Assembly: GCA_963810485.1 (NCBI GenBank)
Contig: CAWENQ010000003.1
Location: forward strand, 496,001 to 560,000
Reading direction: 5' to 3'
Source of the DNA: DATKFM01 sp963810485
GTDB lineage: Bacteria > Pseudomonadota > Alphaproteobacteria > Dongiales > Dongiaceae
DNA length: 64,000 bases
A program made the position numbers and the translations under genes. The notes beneath the pieces are model-generated. The model did no database searches, was not told where the DNA came from, and saw nothing but the letters and a program-made list of their open reading frames with translations. Positions 1 to 8,984 of the stretch are shown here, piece after piece (within the stretch, counting starts at the first letter, position 1; each line of letters begins with the position of its first letter).

Positions 1-267
1 CCCGTCGCTGACATGGCGGTAGTAGTCCAGCCGCCGCTGGCGCATCGCCTTGGCGTCGCTTTCGGCCGGATGGGTGGCGCGGATCGTGGCGGTGCGGGCA
101 TAGCCGACGATGGGCGGCAGATGTGGCCGGGCGCAGACCAGCGGCTTGGTGGTGAAGCCGATGCCGCGCCGCGCCGGCAGGATGATCTCCAGCGCATTGC
201 AGATCGTCGGCGTATCGAGGGCGCGCAGCTTGGCGAGGTCGGAGTCGCTGAGAATGCTGTCAGTCAT
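1..267 (-). CDS. RraA-family protein, N-terminal part (runs off the window)
   Basis: Only the first 89 residues are visible. The reading starts at the ATG at 267 (reading leftwards) with MTDSILSDSDLAKLRALDTP, followed by TPTICNALE and a PIVGYARTATIRA segment. This opening is typical of the RraA/HMG-aldolase-like fold, which includes oxaloacetate decarboxylases, 4-hydroxy-4-methyl-2-oxoglutarate aldolases and the RNase E inhibitor RraA. The catalytic region lies beyond the window edge, so the substrate cannot be judged. The start is 3 bases past the stop of the aldose epimerase gene, so the two are probably co-transcribed. In a sugar-acid catabolic neighbourhood an aldolase or decarboxylase role is more likely than RNase E control, but that is inference from context. 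Confidence 0.8.
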   Translation of the reverse strand, partial: MTDSILSDSDLAKLRALDTPTICNALEIILPARRGIGFTTKPLVCARPHLPPIVGYARTATIRATHPAESDAKAMRQRRLDYYRHVSDG

Positions 268-270
268 GGG

Positions 271-1164
271 TCATGTCAGTTCGGGTTGGAATTCGGCAGC
301 GGCCGACAGGGTCGCGCCGGGTTGCAGCAGTACCGTGCCGGTATCCTTGCGCCCGGCCGCATAGCCGTTGAAAGCATCGGTCGTGTTGCTCACGGGTTCA
401 ACGCAGAAATAATCCTGTCCCGTGGGCGTGTAGACCACCAGCGTATCCAGAGGCGATTCCGCCGTCATGGTCAGGCGGGCGTTCCATTCCGGCCATTCGA
501 TCACTGCCTTGTGATCCCAGCCGGCAAAGAGGTGGTCGATGGCCTGGCGCGACGGCACCAGCCCGGCCCGCAGATCGTAGAGCGGTTCCGGCGGCACCAA
601 TTCGGTCGGCAGATTTTCACTGTCGGCGAGCCAGACGTGGGATATCCGTGCGGTCACGCGGGCGCGGGGCGTGCGGACGAAGTAGGGATGCGGCCCGATC
701 CCGGCGGGCATCGGCGTATGGGCCTCATTGGTTACGCTCATTTCAATTCGCAGCCGGTTGCCGTCGAGCCGGTAGGTCTGCTGCGCCCGGTAGGGCCAGG
801 GCCATGCGTCCGCCGCATGGCGGTATTCCACGCGCGCTTGGCGGCCGTCGGTCTCCACGAGATGCCAGCGTGCCTGCCAGCCGTGACCGTGGATGGTGTG
901 CTGTTCCGGCAGCCAGTTGAGCGGCAGCACGATCCGCCGGCCGTCGATGGTAAATCGGCCATGCCGGATCAGGCCGGAATAGGGCACCAGCGGAAACAGC
1001 GACATTCCCTCGGGATTGATGGACTCCAGGTCGGCCGGTTTCGCCGGGCGGAACCATTCGAAGATGCCGCCGCGGATGGCCTGCCAGTAGCGGGCAATCG
1101 TGCCCCCCAGATGCGGCGCAATGGTCAGGTGCGTGTCGCCGCTGCTAATGGTAATCAGGCTCAT
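271..1164 (-). CDS. aldose 1-epimerase (galactose mutarotase family)
   Basis: The protein has 297 residues in the galactose mutarotase fold. It would interconvert the alpha and beta anomers of an aldose such as galactose, in the cytoplasm. Visible family signatures are HGHGW (first catalytic His region), GIGPHPYF (second His) and, near the C-terminus, DYFCVEPVSN with the catalytic Glu. I chose the ATG at 1164 because AGGGGA precedes it closely; an upstream in-frame ATG at 1209 lacks such support. The gene is divergent from the dehydratase at 1288, and its stop is 3 bases before the RraA-like start. Mutarotation speeds supply of the right anomer to the sugar dehydrogenase encoded at 8.2 kb, so it fits the same pathway. 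Confidence 0.87.
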   Translation of the reverse strand: MSLITISSGDTHLTIAPHLGGTIARYWQAIRGGIFEWFRPAKPADLESINPEGMSLFPLVPYSGLIRHGRFTIDGRRIVLPLNWLPEQHTIHGHGWQARWHLVETDGRQARVEYRHAADAWPWPYRAQQTYRLDGNRLRIEMSVTNEAHTPMPAGIGPHPYFVRTPRARVTARISHVWLADSENLPTELVPPEPLYDLRAGLVPSRQAIDHLFAGWDHKAVIEWPEWNARLTMTAESPLDTLVVYTPTGQDYFCVEPVSNTTDAFNGYAAGRKDTGTVLLQPGATLSAAAEFQPELT

Positions 1165-1211
1165 TCCCCTGGCTGTCCCCCTTTGGCCGGCAAAACGTTC
1201 CCGCGCCACGG

Positions 1212-1258
1212 TTGACTTGTCAATCGGGCCGCAGGACCATGGCGGTCAATTTGTCATA
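1212..1258. promoter_or_regulatory. candidate operator half-sites of the GntR regulator, divergent promoter region
   Basis: Between the divergent epimerase and dehydratase genes lies the palindrome TTGACTTGTCAA (1212-1223) and a further TTGTCATA at 1251-1258. The same octamer TTGTCATA recurs at 3018, upstream of the gntR gene. Shared half-sites in front of both transcription units suggest a common operator. That the local GntR protein binds them is inference. Confidence 0.35.
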
Positions 1259-1287
1259 CTTAATGAATTGGAGCATCGGAGCGCCTT

Positions 1288-3013
1288 ATGAACGATAAAA
1301 CCCCCAAGCTTCGCTCGTCCGCCTGGTTCGGCAAGCCGGACCGCGACGGGTTCATGCACAGAAGCTGGATGAAGAACCAGGGCATCCCCCATGATCTGTT
1401 CGACGGCAGGCCGGTCATCGGCATCTGCAATACCTTTTCCGAGCTCACGCCCTGCAACGCGCATTTCCGCAAATTGGCCGACCATGTGAAGCGCGGCGTC
1501 TATGAAGCCGGCGGCATGCCGCTGGAATTTCCGGTGATGTCCCTGGGCGAGACCAATCTGCGGCCGACGGCGATGCTGTTCCGCAATCTGGCGTCGATGG
1601 ATGTCGAGGAATCCATTCGGGCGAATCCGCTCGACGGTGTGGTGCTGCTGACGGGCTGCGACAAGACAACGCCGGCGCTGGTGATGGGTGCGGCAAGCTG
1701 CGACGTGCCGGCCATCGTCGTTTCAGGTGGGCCGATGCTGAACGGCCACTACCGCGACCAGACCATGGGTTCGGGCACCAGCGTCTGGCAACTGTCCGAG
1801 GATGTGCGTGGCGGCAAGATGTCTCTGGCCGCCTTCATGGAGGCGGAGGCGGGGATGTCCCGCTCGGCAGGCCACTGCATGACCATGGGCACGGCGTCCA
1901 CCATGGCCTCGATGGTGGAAGCGCTGGGCATCGCGTTCCCGACCAACGCGGCGATCCCCGCGGTCGATTCCCGGCGCTATGTGCTGGCCCATCTCGCCGG
2001 CCGCCGCGTCGTGGAGATGGTGCGTGAAGACATCAGGATGTCGAAGATCCTGACCCGCAAGGCGTTCGAGAATGCGATCCGCGTCAACGGCGCCATCGGC
2101 GGCTCCACCAATGCCGTGATCCATCTGCTGGCGATTGCCGGTCGTATCGGTGTCGATCTGTCGCTGGACGATTGGGACAAGCTCGGCCAGCAGGTGCCTT
2201 GCCTGGTGAATTTGATGCCGTCGGGCAAGTACCTGATGGAGGATTTCTACTATGCCGGCGGCCTGCCCGCGGTCATGCGCGAACTTGGCGACCTGATCCA
2301 TGGCGATGCGATGACCGTCTCCGGCAAGACCGTCGCCGAGAACATCAAGGAGGCCGAGTGCTTCAACCGGGACGTGATCATGAGCCGCGGCGAGCCCTTC
2401 AAGCCCATGGGCGGCATCGTGGTGCTGCGCGGCAACCTGGCGCCGAACGGCGCTGTGCTGAAGCCATCGGCGGCGACACCGGAGCTGCTGCATCACAAGG
2501 GCCGCGCGGTGGTGTTCGAGAATATCGATCACTACAAGCAGCGGGTGGACGACCCGGCGCTGGATGTCGATGAAAACTGCGTGCTGGTGCTCAAGAACTG
2601 CGGGCCGAAGGGCTATCCGGGCATGGCCGAGGTCGGCAACATGCCACTGCCGCAGAAGGTGCTGAAGAAGGGCGTGCGCGACATGGTGCGCATTTCCGAC
2701 GCCCGCATGAGCGGCACGGCCTATGGCACGGTGGTGCTTGCATACCGCGCCGGAGGCGGCGACCGGCGGACCGCTGGCGCTGGTGCGCGACGGAGACATG
2801 ATCGAGCTGGATGTGGACAAGCGCCGCCTGCATCTGGGCGTCACCGACGACGAGTTGGCTGTCAGGCGCAAAGCCTGGAAGGCGCCCGAACCCTCGATGG
2901 CGACGGGCTATCAGCGACTCTATATCGACCATGTGCTGCAGGCGGATCGCGGCTGCGATATGGATTTCCTGGTGGGCAACCGCGGTGCCTTGATCCCCAG
3001 GGAGTCACACTAG
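1288..3013 (+). CDS. IlvD/Edd-family sugar-acid dehydratase (L-arabinonate/galactonate dehydratase-like), one frameshift
   Basis: This enzyme would remove water from an aldonic acid to give a 2-keto-3-deoxy acid, using an Fe-S cluster. Family landmarks are LLTGCDKTTPALVMGA, GHCMTMGTASTMASM, AIGGSTNAVIHLLAIAG, the carboxy-side KNCGPKGYPGMAEVGNM and ISDARMSGTAYGTVVL. The text resembles characterised rhizobial L-arabinonate dehydratase more than the branched-chain enzyme IlvD, which occurs separately at 60 kb. After TAYGTVVL the frame is lost through one extra T near 2738 (GTGCTTGCATACC where GTGCTGCATACC is expected). It resumes in the next frame as HTAPEAATGGPLALV and ends at 3013 with IPRESH. 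The corrected length is 574 residues, normal for the family. The neighbouring KDGal kinase and KDPGal aldolase make galactonate a likely substrate; arabinonate or xylonate remain possible. Confidence 0.85.
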
Positions 3014-3017
3014 AAGG

Positions 3018-3053
3018 TTGTCATAGAGCTTACATGCCGGCTGCGATTGACAA
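3018..3053. promoter_or_regulatory. candidate GntR operator upstream of gntR
   Basis: TTGTCATA (3018-3025) and ATTGACAA (3046-3053) are oppositely oriented versions of the half-site also seen at 1212-1258. They lie between the dehydratase stop and the gntR start, where an autoregulatory operator would be expected. Evidence is only the repetition and orientation of the half-sites. Confidence 0.3.
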
Positions 3054-3153
3054 GCATTGGCAATTGTATGAGGAATAGACCCTAGGGACACGACCCCGCC
3101 TCTGACCGCGCCGGGAGAATGCGCGGCGGGACGGCGGCCATGGGAGGATCGGG

Positions 3154-3951
3154 TTGACCGAGGATCGCGGCGGGATACACACCTATTCCCAGCGCAGTCT
3201 GCATGGGCAGGTCGCCCATGACATCGGCGAGCGCATCCTCCGCGGCGATCTCTCGCCCGGGGAAGTCCTGCCGAACGAAGCCGATTTCAGCATCCGCCTG
3301 AAGGTGAGCCGCACCGCGCTGCGGGAGGCCATCAAGGTTCTGGCCGCCAAGGGCCTGGTGGAATCCCGGCCGAAGACTGGCACGCGCGTGCGGGCGCGGC
3401 ACGATTGGAACCTGCTGGATCCCGATGTGCTTGCCTGGCAGCTTGCCGCCGGTCCCGTGGACCGCTTCGTGCGCGACCTGATGGAGCTGCGGCAGATCAT
3501 CGAGCCGCAGGCCGCGGCCATTGCCGCCCGTCAGGCAAGAGCGCCGGAGATCCGCGCCATCGAGGACGCCTACCGGGACATGGAGAAATCGGCGGACCGG
3601 CCGGAACAATGGGCCGAGCACGACATCCGCTTTCATCGCGCCATCCTGTTGGCCACCGGCAATGAATTGATCCGGCCGCTCGCCGCGACGATCGAAGCCG
3701 CCCTGGCGGCCGGCTTCCGCTTGGCGGGGTTGATGCCCGCGGATGCGCGCAAGCTGTCGCTGCCGCTGCACAAGGCGATGCTCGACGCGATCAAGAAGCG
3801 GAATCCGGAGGCGGCGCGGGCGGCGACGGTGAAGCTGCTCGGCGAGTCCGAGGCCGATTTGAAGAATCTGCTGGCAAGCAACGCGAAGCTGGCGGTGGCC
3901 ATCATTCCGCCACGGCGGCGCAAATGGTCGATCAAGAAGGTGCGGCGCTGA
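3154..3951 (+). CDS. GntR-family transcriptional regulator, FadR/FCD subfamily
   Basis: The protein has 265 residues. The N-terminal winged helix (about residues 10-75) contains the GntR pattern: LHGQVAHDIGERILRGDLSP, then a recognition-helix region VSRTALREAIKVLAAKGLV. The C-terminal FCD domain (about 100-240) is all-helical and has the likely metal or effector ligands in EHDIRFHRAIL and PLHKAML. FCD regulators typically respond to sugar acids or other carboxylates and repress adjacent catabolic genes. The start is a TTG at 3154 preceded by GGGAGGATC. It sits between the dehydratase and the ABC transporter genes, so local control of the pathway is very likely. The specific inducer is not deducible. 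Confidence 0.88.
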   Translation: MTEDRGGIHTYSQRSLHGQVAHDIGERILRGDLSPGEVLPNEADFSIRLKVSRTALREAIKVLAAKGLVESRPKTGTRVRARHDWNLLDPDVLAWQLAAGPVDRFVRDLMELRQIIEPQAAAIAARQARAPEIRAIEDAYRDMEKSADRPEQWAEHDIRFHRAILLATGNELIRPLAATIEAALAAGFRLAGLMPADARKLSLPLHKAMLDAIKKRNPEAARAATVKLLGESEADLKNLLASNAKLAVAIIPPRRRKWSIKKVRR

Positions 3952-4010
3952 GGTCATGCGCACGGACCCCGCATGAGTGTATTTGGACAACGTCAACGAG
4001 GAGGAACCAA

Positions 4011-5093
4011 ATGCTGTTGAAACTCGCTCTACCGATTTTTGTCGGCGTCGTCGGCTTTGCCGCGACGTCAGCGATGGCGCAGTCGACCGGCTCGGTCGAC
4101 AAGGCCGTCGGCGGATACAATTTTGAAGAGGCCGCGAAGGAAAAAGACACAACGAAGAAGTTCAACTCCGATGACGGCAAGCTGACTTTCGCCATCATCA
4201 CCCACACGGCCGGCAACGGCTTCTTCGATCCGACCTATGTCGGCGCGAAGGTTGCAGCCGATTTGTTCGGCGTCAATCTGATCATGCTGGGTTCCGAAGC
4301 GCCGGTTGACGACATTCCGCGCGAGCTGGAGATCCTGAACCAGATCATCCAGGATCCGACGATCGACGGCATCATCCTGACCACGCCGCAATCGGGCGCC
4401 TATGACGACATCGTCGGCAAGGCCTTCGAGCGCGGCATTCCCGTGGCGACCACCAACAGCTTCGATCCCATCATCCGGAACCGGAATCAGATCTCCCACA
4501 CCGGCCAGGATGCGTCGGCGGCGGCGATCGGCGGCGAGGCAATGGCGGATTGCGTGCTGGCGGCCGGCAAGGGCGGCAGCATCATCTTCCCGAACACCAC
4601 CACGCTCGGCAATGTCGAGGTCAACAACCGCATCACCGCGGCCTTCCAGGCGGCGGTGAAGAAGCTGGAGGCGGCGGGCAAGCTGGCCGACTACAAGATC
4701 GACGCGGGTCCGGAGAACATCGGCATCGACGTGGACGCCAATAACATCGTGGGTTCGATCGTCAGCCTGATCGAGTCCCGCGGCGATGTCGTCGGCATCA
4801 TGGGCGCCAACGGTTTCGTCACGCCGGCGATCGCCGACGCGGTGTCGCAGCTCGGCAATGGCGACAGCGTCTGCTCCTACGGCTTCGATCTCGGGCCGAA
4901 GCAGCTTGACGCCATCCGCTCCGGCGCTCTCGATGGCGCATTGGGGCAGCAGCCGTTCCTGCAAGGCTTCTGGCCGGTGGCGCAGCTCTACCTGCAGATC
5001 GACCGCGGTGTTTCCGCGGCCGACCTGGACACCAAGGCGCAGCTCGTGACCAAGGCCAATGTGGATCTCGTCGGCAAGCGGTTCGAGAATTAG
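4011..5093 (+). CDS. sugar ABC transporter substrate-binding protein
   Basis: This is a periplasmic type-B binding protein of 360 residues (Peripla_BP_4 family, as in ribose or xylose import). The first 24 residues form a signal peptide with a hydrophobic core and an A-M-A/Q cleavage site. The mature part shows family hallmarks: an opening beta strand LTFAIITHTAGNGFFDPT, ELEILNQIIQDPTIDGIILT in the first lobe, and VGIMGANGFVTPAIADAV in the second. The ATG at 4011 is preceded by an excellent ribosome site (GAGGAGG at 3998-4004). It starts the import operon with the fused permease and the ATPase. The substrate is probably a monosaccharide handled by the downstream oxidative pathway, galactose or arabinose being the leading guesses. 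Confidence 0.9.
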   Translation: MLLKLALPIFVGVVGFAATSAMAQSTGSVDKAVGGYNFEEAAKEKDTTKKFNSDDGKLTFAIITHTAGNGFFDPTYVGAKVAADLFGVNLIMLGSEAPVDDIPRELEILNQIIQDPTIDGIILTTPQSGAYDDIVGKAFERGIPVATTNSFDPIIRNRNQISHTGQDASAAAIGGEAMADCVLAAGKGGSIIFPNTTTLGNVEVNNRITAAFQAAVKKLEAAGKLADYKIDAGPENIGIDVDANNIVGSIVSLIESRGDVVGIMGANGFVTPAIADAVSQLGNGDSVCSYGFDLGPKQLDAIRSGALDGALGQQPFLQGFWPVAQLYLQIDRGVSAADLDTKAQLVTKANVDLVGKRFEN

Positions 5094-5182
5094 AGCCGGT
5101 TGCAGCAGCTAAGCGGTAAATCCGCGCCGTCCCTCCCGGATGATCGGGAGGGGCGGCGCGGCCGTTCAGCGGCAGGGGGCGC

Positions 5183-7423
5183 ATGCCACAGGGCTTGAAG
5201 AAATTGATGGGCGCGATCGGCGGCTGGGAAGCCGGGCTGATCCTGTTCATGATCCTGCTCTACATCGTCGGCACCTGGATCAATCCGGTGTTCTTCGGCA
5301 ATGCCGATGCGCTGGCCTCGGTAATGCGCGACGCGGCGCGCTTCGGCGTGATGGCCGTGGGCATGTCGTTCGTCATCATCAATCGCGACCTCGATTTGTC
5401 GGTCGGCTCGACCTATGGCCTGGTCGCAGTCGTCTTCTCCATGGCCGTGGCGCCGAGCTTCTATGACCTTTCGCCCTGGATCGGCATTCTCGCCGGGCTG
5501 GTGGTCGGGGTCGGCATCGGCCTGATCAACGGCGTTCTCGTCAGCTATTTGCGGGTGCCAGCGTTCATCGCCACGCTCACCATGCTGTTCATCGGCCGCG
5601 GCATGGTGCTCGGGCTGACCGGCGGGCAGAACATCGGCTTCGCGGCCAAGGGCAGCGATCCGTTCTTCCTGCTGGGCGTGAACAATGCGCTCGGCTTCAA
5701 CAATCAAATCGTCCTCTTCATCATCGTCGCCATCATCGGCGCGCTGGTGCTGGCCTATACGCGCTGGGGCTACGAGACCTATGCCACCGGCGGCAATGCC
5801 CTCGCGTCCAGCTATGCCGGCATCAATACCAACAAGGTGCGCATCCGCGCCTTCGTTCTCTCATCGCTCTGCGCGACCATCGCCGGGCTGATGAACATGG
5901 CGCAGGACAAAGGCGCCCACAGCCAGTACGGATATGGCGCCGAACTTATCGTCATCGCCGCCGTCATTATCGGCGGCGCCAGCATTCTCGGCGGCCGCGG
6001 CCGCATCTTCGGCGCCTGTCTCGGCGCGGTGCTGATCGTGCTGATCGACAAGGTGCTGCGTGAAGGCGTGCCGATCACCCGCACCATCGACGTGGGCGGC
6101 ACCATGATGGAAGTGCGGGCGATGGCGCAGCTGCCGCCGGGTGCAGTGCCGGCGTTCCTCGGCCTGATCCTGCTGGCTGCCGTGCTGATCGAACCCTGGA
6201 TCATCCGGCGGCGCCTGCTGGCCCGACTGATCGCGCGATTGCGCGGCCTGCCGCCGCCGCCGGCCGCGGTGGATAGCATCGCCATCGAGTCCGCCCGCAC
6301 GATCGGCACGCGCGCGACGGCGCGAGAGGTTACCGGCAGTTGGCTGTCGCGCATGATGGCGCGGCGCGAGGCCGCGGCGATCATCTTTGCCATCATTTTG
6401 TGGCTCATTGGCTATCTCCTGCGTCCGGATTTCTGGGGCAGCCTGGATAACAGCTTCAACCTGCTGCTGGCCTTCAGCGAGATCGGCCTGATGGCGGTCG
6501 GCATGGCCTATGTGATGCGCGCCGGCGATGTCGATCTCTCCGTGGGATCGGTTCTCGCACTTTCGGCGGCGACCACGGCCTTTCTGATGAAGATGATGGG
6601 CGCGCCGCCCCTGGTTGCGGCGCTGGTCGGATTTACCGCCGGGATGGTTGCCGGCATGCTCAGCGGCTTTCTTGCCACCAAGGCAAGGCTGCCGGCCTTT
6701 GTCGCCACGCTCTGCATGTTCTATATCGCCCGCGGCATCGCCGCGTGGCTGGTTGCCGGCCGTCAGCTCAACCAGTTTCCCGAGAGCTACAATCTGATGG
6801 GCCGCAAGGTGATCGAGATTCTCCGTTACTACGGGGTCGCCTTGGCGCCGGACAGTTTCATGGGCCGGCTGGCCGCTGCGGTCAGCACGCAGACGGTCGT
6901 TCTCGCCGTGATTGCCGTGATCTTCGCGATCATCCTCTGGCGCTCGCCCTTCGGGTACAAGGTGACAGCGGTGGGCGGCAACCGACGGGCTGCGGGATAC
7001 GCCGGCATCAATACGGATCGCGTGCGGTTTCTCAGCCTCCTGTTCTGCTCCATGTGCGCATCGCTCGCCGGCCTGATCTATGTGGCTTACTTCCGATCCT
7101 TCAACCCATCGGCCGGTACGCTGCGCGAGCTGGATGTGATCGCAGCCGCTGTCATCGGCGGCGCCAGCATCTTCGGCGGCTACGGGTCCGTGCTCGGCGC
7201 ACTGGCAGGGGCCATGGTGATCACGCTAATCCGTGCGCTGCTGTCGCTGCAGATCATCAGCTCCGACGGCAAATCCTTCGTGATGCCGCAGCATTGGGTC
7301 AATGTCGCCATCGGCGTCATCTTGATCATTGCCGTGCTCGGCGATATCTGGTTGCGGCAGGAGCGCATCCTGGCGCGTTTCATTCCACAGTTCATCCGCA
7401 GAGGCAGGGAGCAGACGGCATGA
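5183..7423 (+). CDS. sugar ABC transporter permease, two permease domains fused in one chain
   Basis: The 746-residue protein contains two complete RbsC/XylH-type permease domains (about residues 10-350 and 395-740), joined by a charged linker. The halves repeat the same landmarks: FGVMAVGMSFVII and IGLMAVGMAYVMR, then D-[LV]-DLSVGS in both. Both halves also carry YAGINTN/YAGINTD and VIIGGASILGG/VIGGASIFGG. Each half has about eight to ten hydrophobic segments. Members of this family are normally single domains of about 320-350 residues that form homodimers, so this gene encodes the whole membrane channel. The stop overlaps the ATPase start by ATGA (7420-7423), implying translational coupling. 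No frame break is seen over 2.2 kb, so the fusion is unlikely to be an artefact. Confidence 0.9.
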   Translation: MPQGLKKLMGAIGGWEAGLILFMILLYIVGTWINPVFFGNADALASVMRDAARFGVMAVGMSFVIINRDLDLSVGSTYGLVAVVFSMAVAPSFYDLSPWIGILAGLVVGVGIGLINGVLVSYLRVPAFIATLTMLFIGRGMVLGLTGGQNIGFAAKGSDPFFLLGVNNALGFNNQIVLFIIVAIIGALVLAYTRWGYETYATGGNALASSYAGINTNKVRIRAFVLSSLCATIAGLMNMAQDKGAHSQYGYGAELIVIAAVIIGGASILGGRGRIFGACLGAVLIVLIDKVLREGVPITRTIDVGGTMMEVRAMAQLPPGAVPAFLGLILLAAVLIEPWIIRRRLLARLIARLRGLPPPPAAVDSIAIESARTIGTRATAREVTGSWLSRMMARREAAAIIFAIILWLIGYLLRPDFWGSLDNSFNLLLAFSEIGLMAVGMAYVMRAGDVDLSVGSVLALSAATTAFLMKMMGAPPLVAALVGFTAGMVAGMLSGFLATKARLPAFVATLCMFYIARGIAAWLVAGRQLNQFPESYNLMGRKVIEILRYYGVALAPDSFMGRLAAAVSTQTVVLAVIAVIFAIILWRSPFGYKVTAVGGNRRAAGYAGINTDRVRFLSLLFCSMCASLAGLIYVAYFRSFNPSAGTLRELDVIAAAVIGGASIFGGYGSVLGALAGAMVITLIRALLSLQIISSDGKSFVMPQHWVNVAIGVILIIAVLGDIWLRQERILARFIPQFIRRGREQTA

Positions 7424-8168
7424 CGGAGACGAATCCCCCGGTCGTGGAGATGCGGGCGATCTGCAAGGCCTTCGGCGCGGTTCAAGCGCTGCAGGATGTG
7501 TCGCTGCGACTGATGCCCGGCGAAATTCTCGGGTTGGTGGGCGACAATTCCGCGGGAAAATCGACATTGATGAAGATTCTGTCCGGCGCCTATCAGAAGG
7601 ACACCGGCGAAATTCTGGTCGATGACAACGCGGTGCATTTCCGCAGTCCGCAGGAGTTCGCGAGACCGCGGCATCGAGATGATCTATCAGGACTTCGCGC
7701 TCTGCGGAAACATGGATATCGCATCGAACATGTTTCTCGGGCGCTGGCCAAAGAAGGGTTTCTTTGTCGACCGCGCCAAGATGGAGGCCGACGCCGGCGT
7801 GATTTTGAAGAAGTTGAAAGTCGATGTCGCTGTCGGTGCGGCTGAAGGTGGAGAGCTTGTCGGGCGGCCGGCAGCAATCGGTGGCCATTGCCCGCGCGAT
7901 CAGTTCCGATCCCCGGGTCGTGATCCTGGACGAGCCGACGGCAAATCTCTCGGTGACCGCGACGAAGCAGCTTCTGGACACGATGCTGGAGTTGAAGAGT
8001 CATGGCGTGGCGCAGATCATCATCAGCCACAGGCTGAATGATATTTTCGCCGTCGGCGACCGGGTGATGGTATTGAAGCGCGGCCGGCTGGTCGGCGATC
8101 GGATCATCGGCCAGACTTCGGAGAACGAAGTGCTGGGAATGATCGTTCAGGGCGAAATTGCGGCTTAG
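7420..8168 (+). CDS. sugar ABC transporter ATP-binding protein, two frameshifts
   Basis: This is a single nucleotide-binding domain, about 248 residues when corrected. Walker A is GDNSAGKST, the Q-loop region is MIYQDFALC, the signature is LSGGRQQS (LSGGQ in most members), Walker B is VVILDEPTA and the switch His is in IISHRLND. The frame shifts near 7665 (after SPQEFAR) and near 7835 (after KKLKVDV); both behave as one extra base. All catalytic motifs survive in the three frame segments. The size matches single-domain sugar ATPases such as FrcA rather than the double-domain RbsA/XylG. It would dimerise under the fused permease. Intact motifs suggest sequencing error rather than a dead gene, but this is not proven. 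Confidence 0.8.
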
Positions 8169-8195
8169 ATCATTGTAAATTGCAGGAGCTGGTTG

Positions 8196-8963
8196 ATGGC
8201 AAGTTTTGCGACATATCCAAGCTTGAAAGACAAAGCGGTATTTGTAAGCGGCGGCGGCTCGGGCATCGGCGCGTCGATCGTCGAGAATTTCTGCGCTCAG
8301 GGATCGAAGGTAGCCTTCGTTGACGTCGCCAAGGAAGAGTTGGAAAAGCTGGTGAAGGACCTGGCCGGCCGCAAGCTGGCGGCGCCGATGTTCATTCACT
8401 GCGACATCACGGACACGGAAGCCCTGCAGCGCGCGATATCGGACGCAAAGGCGAAGCTCGGCCCGTTCCGTGTGCTGGTGAACAACGCTGCCCACGATCA
8501 GCGGCACGCGATCGATGAGGTGACGCCGAAATATTGGGACGAGCGGATTGCCGTCAATCTCAAGCACCAGTTCTTTGCCGCCCAAGCCATTTACAAGGAC
8601 ATGGCGGCTGCCGGCGGCGGTTCGATCGTCAATTTCGGCTCCATTTCCTGGATGAAGAAGCAAGGCAACATGCCGGCCTACACGACATCCAAATCGGCGG
8701 TGCATGGCCTCACCTGCGCGCTCGCCCGGGACCTCGGACCGATGAATATCCGGGTCAATACGGTGGTGCCCGGCTGGATCATGACCGAGCGGCAGCTCAA
8801 GCTGTGGCTGACGCCGGAGGCGGAGGCAGATCTGATGAAGGGCCAGTGCATCAAGCGCAAGCTGGTGCCGGACGACATCGCCCGCATGGTGCTGTTTCTG
8901 GCCTCCGAAGACAGCGGCGGCTGCAGCGGCCAGCACTACATCGTAGACGGCGGCTGGGTCTAG
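8196..8963 (+). CDS. SDR-family NAD(P)-dependent dehydrogenase, probable aldose dehydrogenase
   Basis: This is a classical short-chain dehydrogenase of 255 residues. The dinucleotide-binding glycine motif is SGGGSGIGASI (near residue 20), the structural motif is NNAAH, and the catalytic Ser-Tyr-Lys lie in FGSISW and PAYTTSKSAVH. The C-terminal DGGWV is typical. I start at the ATG at 8196 because AGGAG at 8184-8188 gives the usual 7-base spacing; a TTG one codon earlier is the alternative. Its place between a sugar importer and the KDGal kinase points to oxidation of the imported aldose (for example D-galactose) to the lactone. No lactonase gene is visible nearby, so hydrolysis may be spontaneous or encoded elsewhere. 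Confidence 0.85.
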   Translation: MASFATYPSLKDKAVFVSGGGSGIGASIVENFCAQGSKVAFVDVAKEELEKLVKDLAGRKLAAPMFIHCDITDTEALQRAISDAKAKLGPFRVLVNNAAHDQRHAIDEVTPKYWDERIAVNLKHQFFAAQAIYKDMAAAGGGSIVNFGSISWMKKQGNMPAYTTSKSAVHGLTCALARDLGPMNIRVNTVVPGWIMTERQLKLWLTPEAEADLMKGQCIKRKLVPDDIARMVLFLASEDSGGCSGQHYIVDGGWV

Positions 8964-8984
8964 GAGGCCGCAGGGTATCGCGCG

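Noticed and set aside
13..1215. A 400-codon plus-strand open frame at the window start
   Set aside because: It is rich in Arg, Gln and His with no family resemblance, and lies opposite the clear RraA-like and aldose epimerase genes.
2700..3013. Programmed frameshifting in the sugar-acid dehydratase and other interrupted genes
   Set aside because: No slippery heptamer with downstream structure is seen at the breaks, the genes belong to unrelated families never known to use it, and the single-base insertion pattern is better explained by sequencing error.
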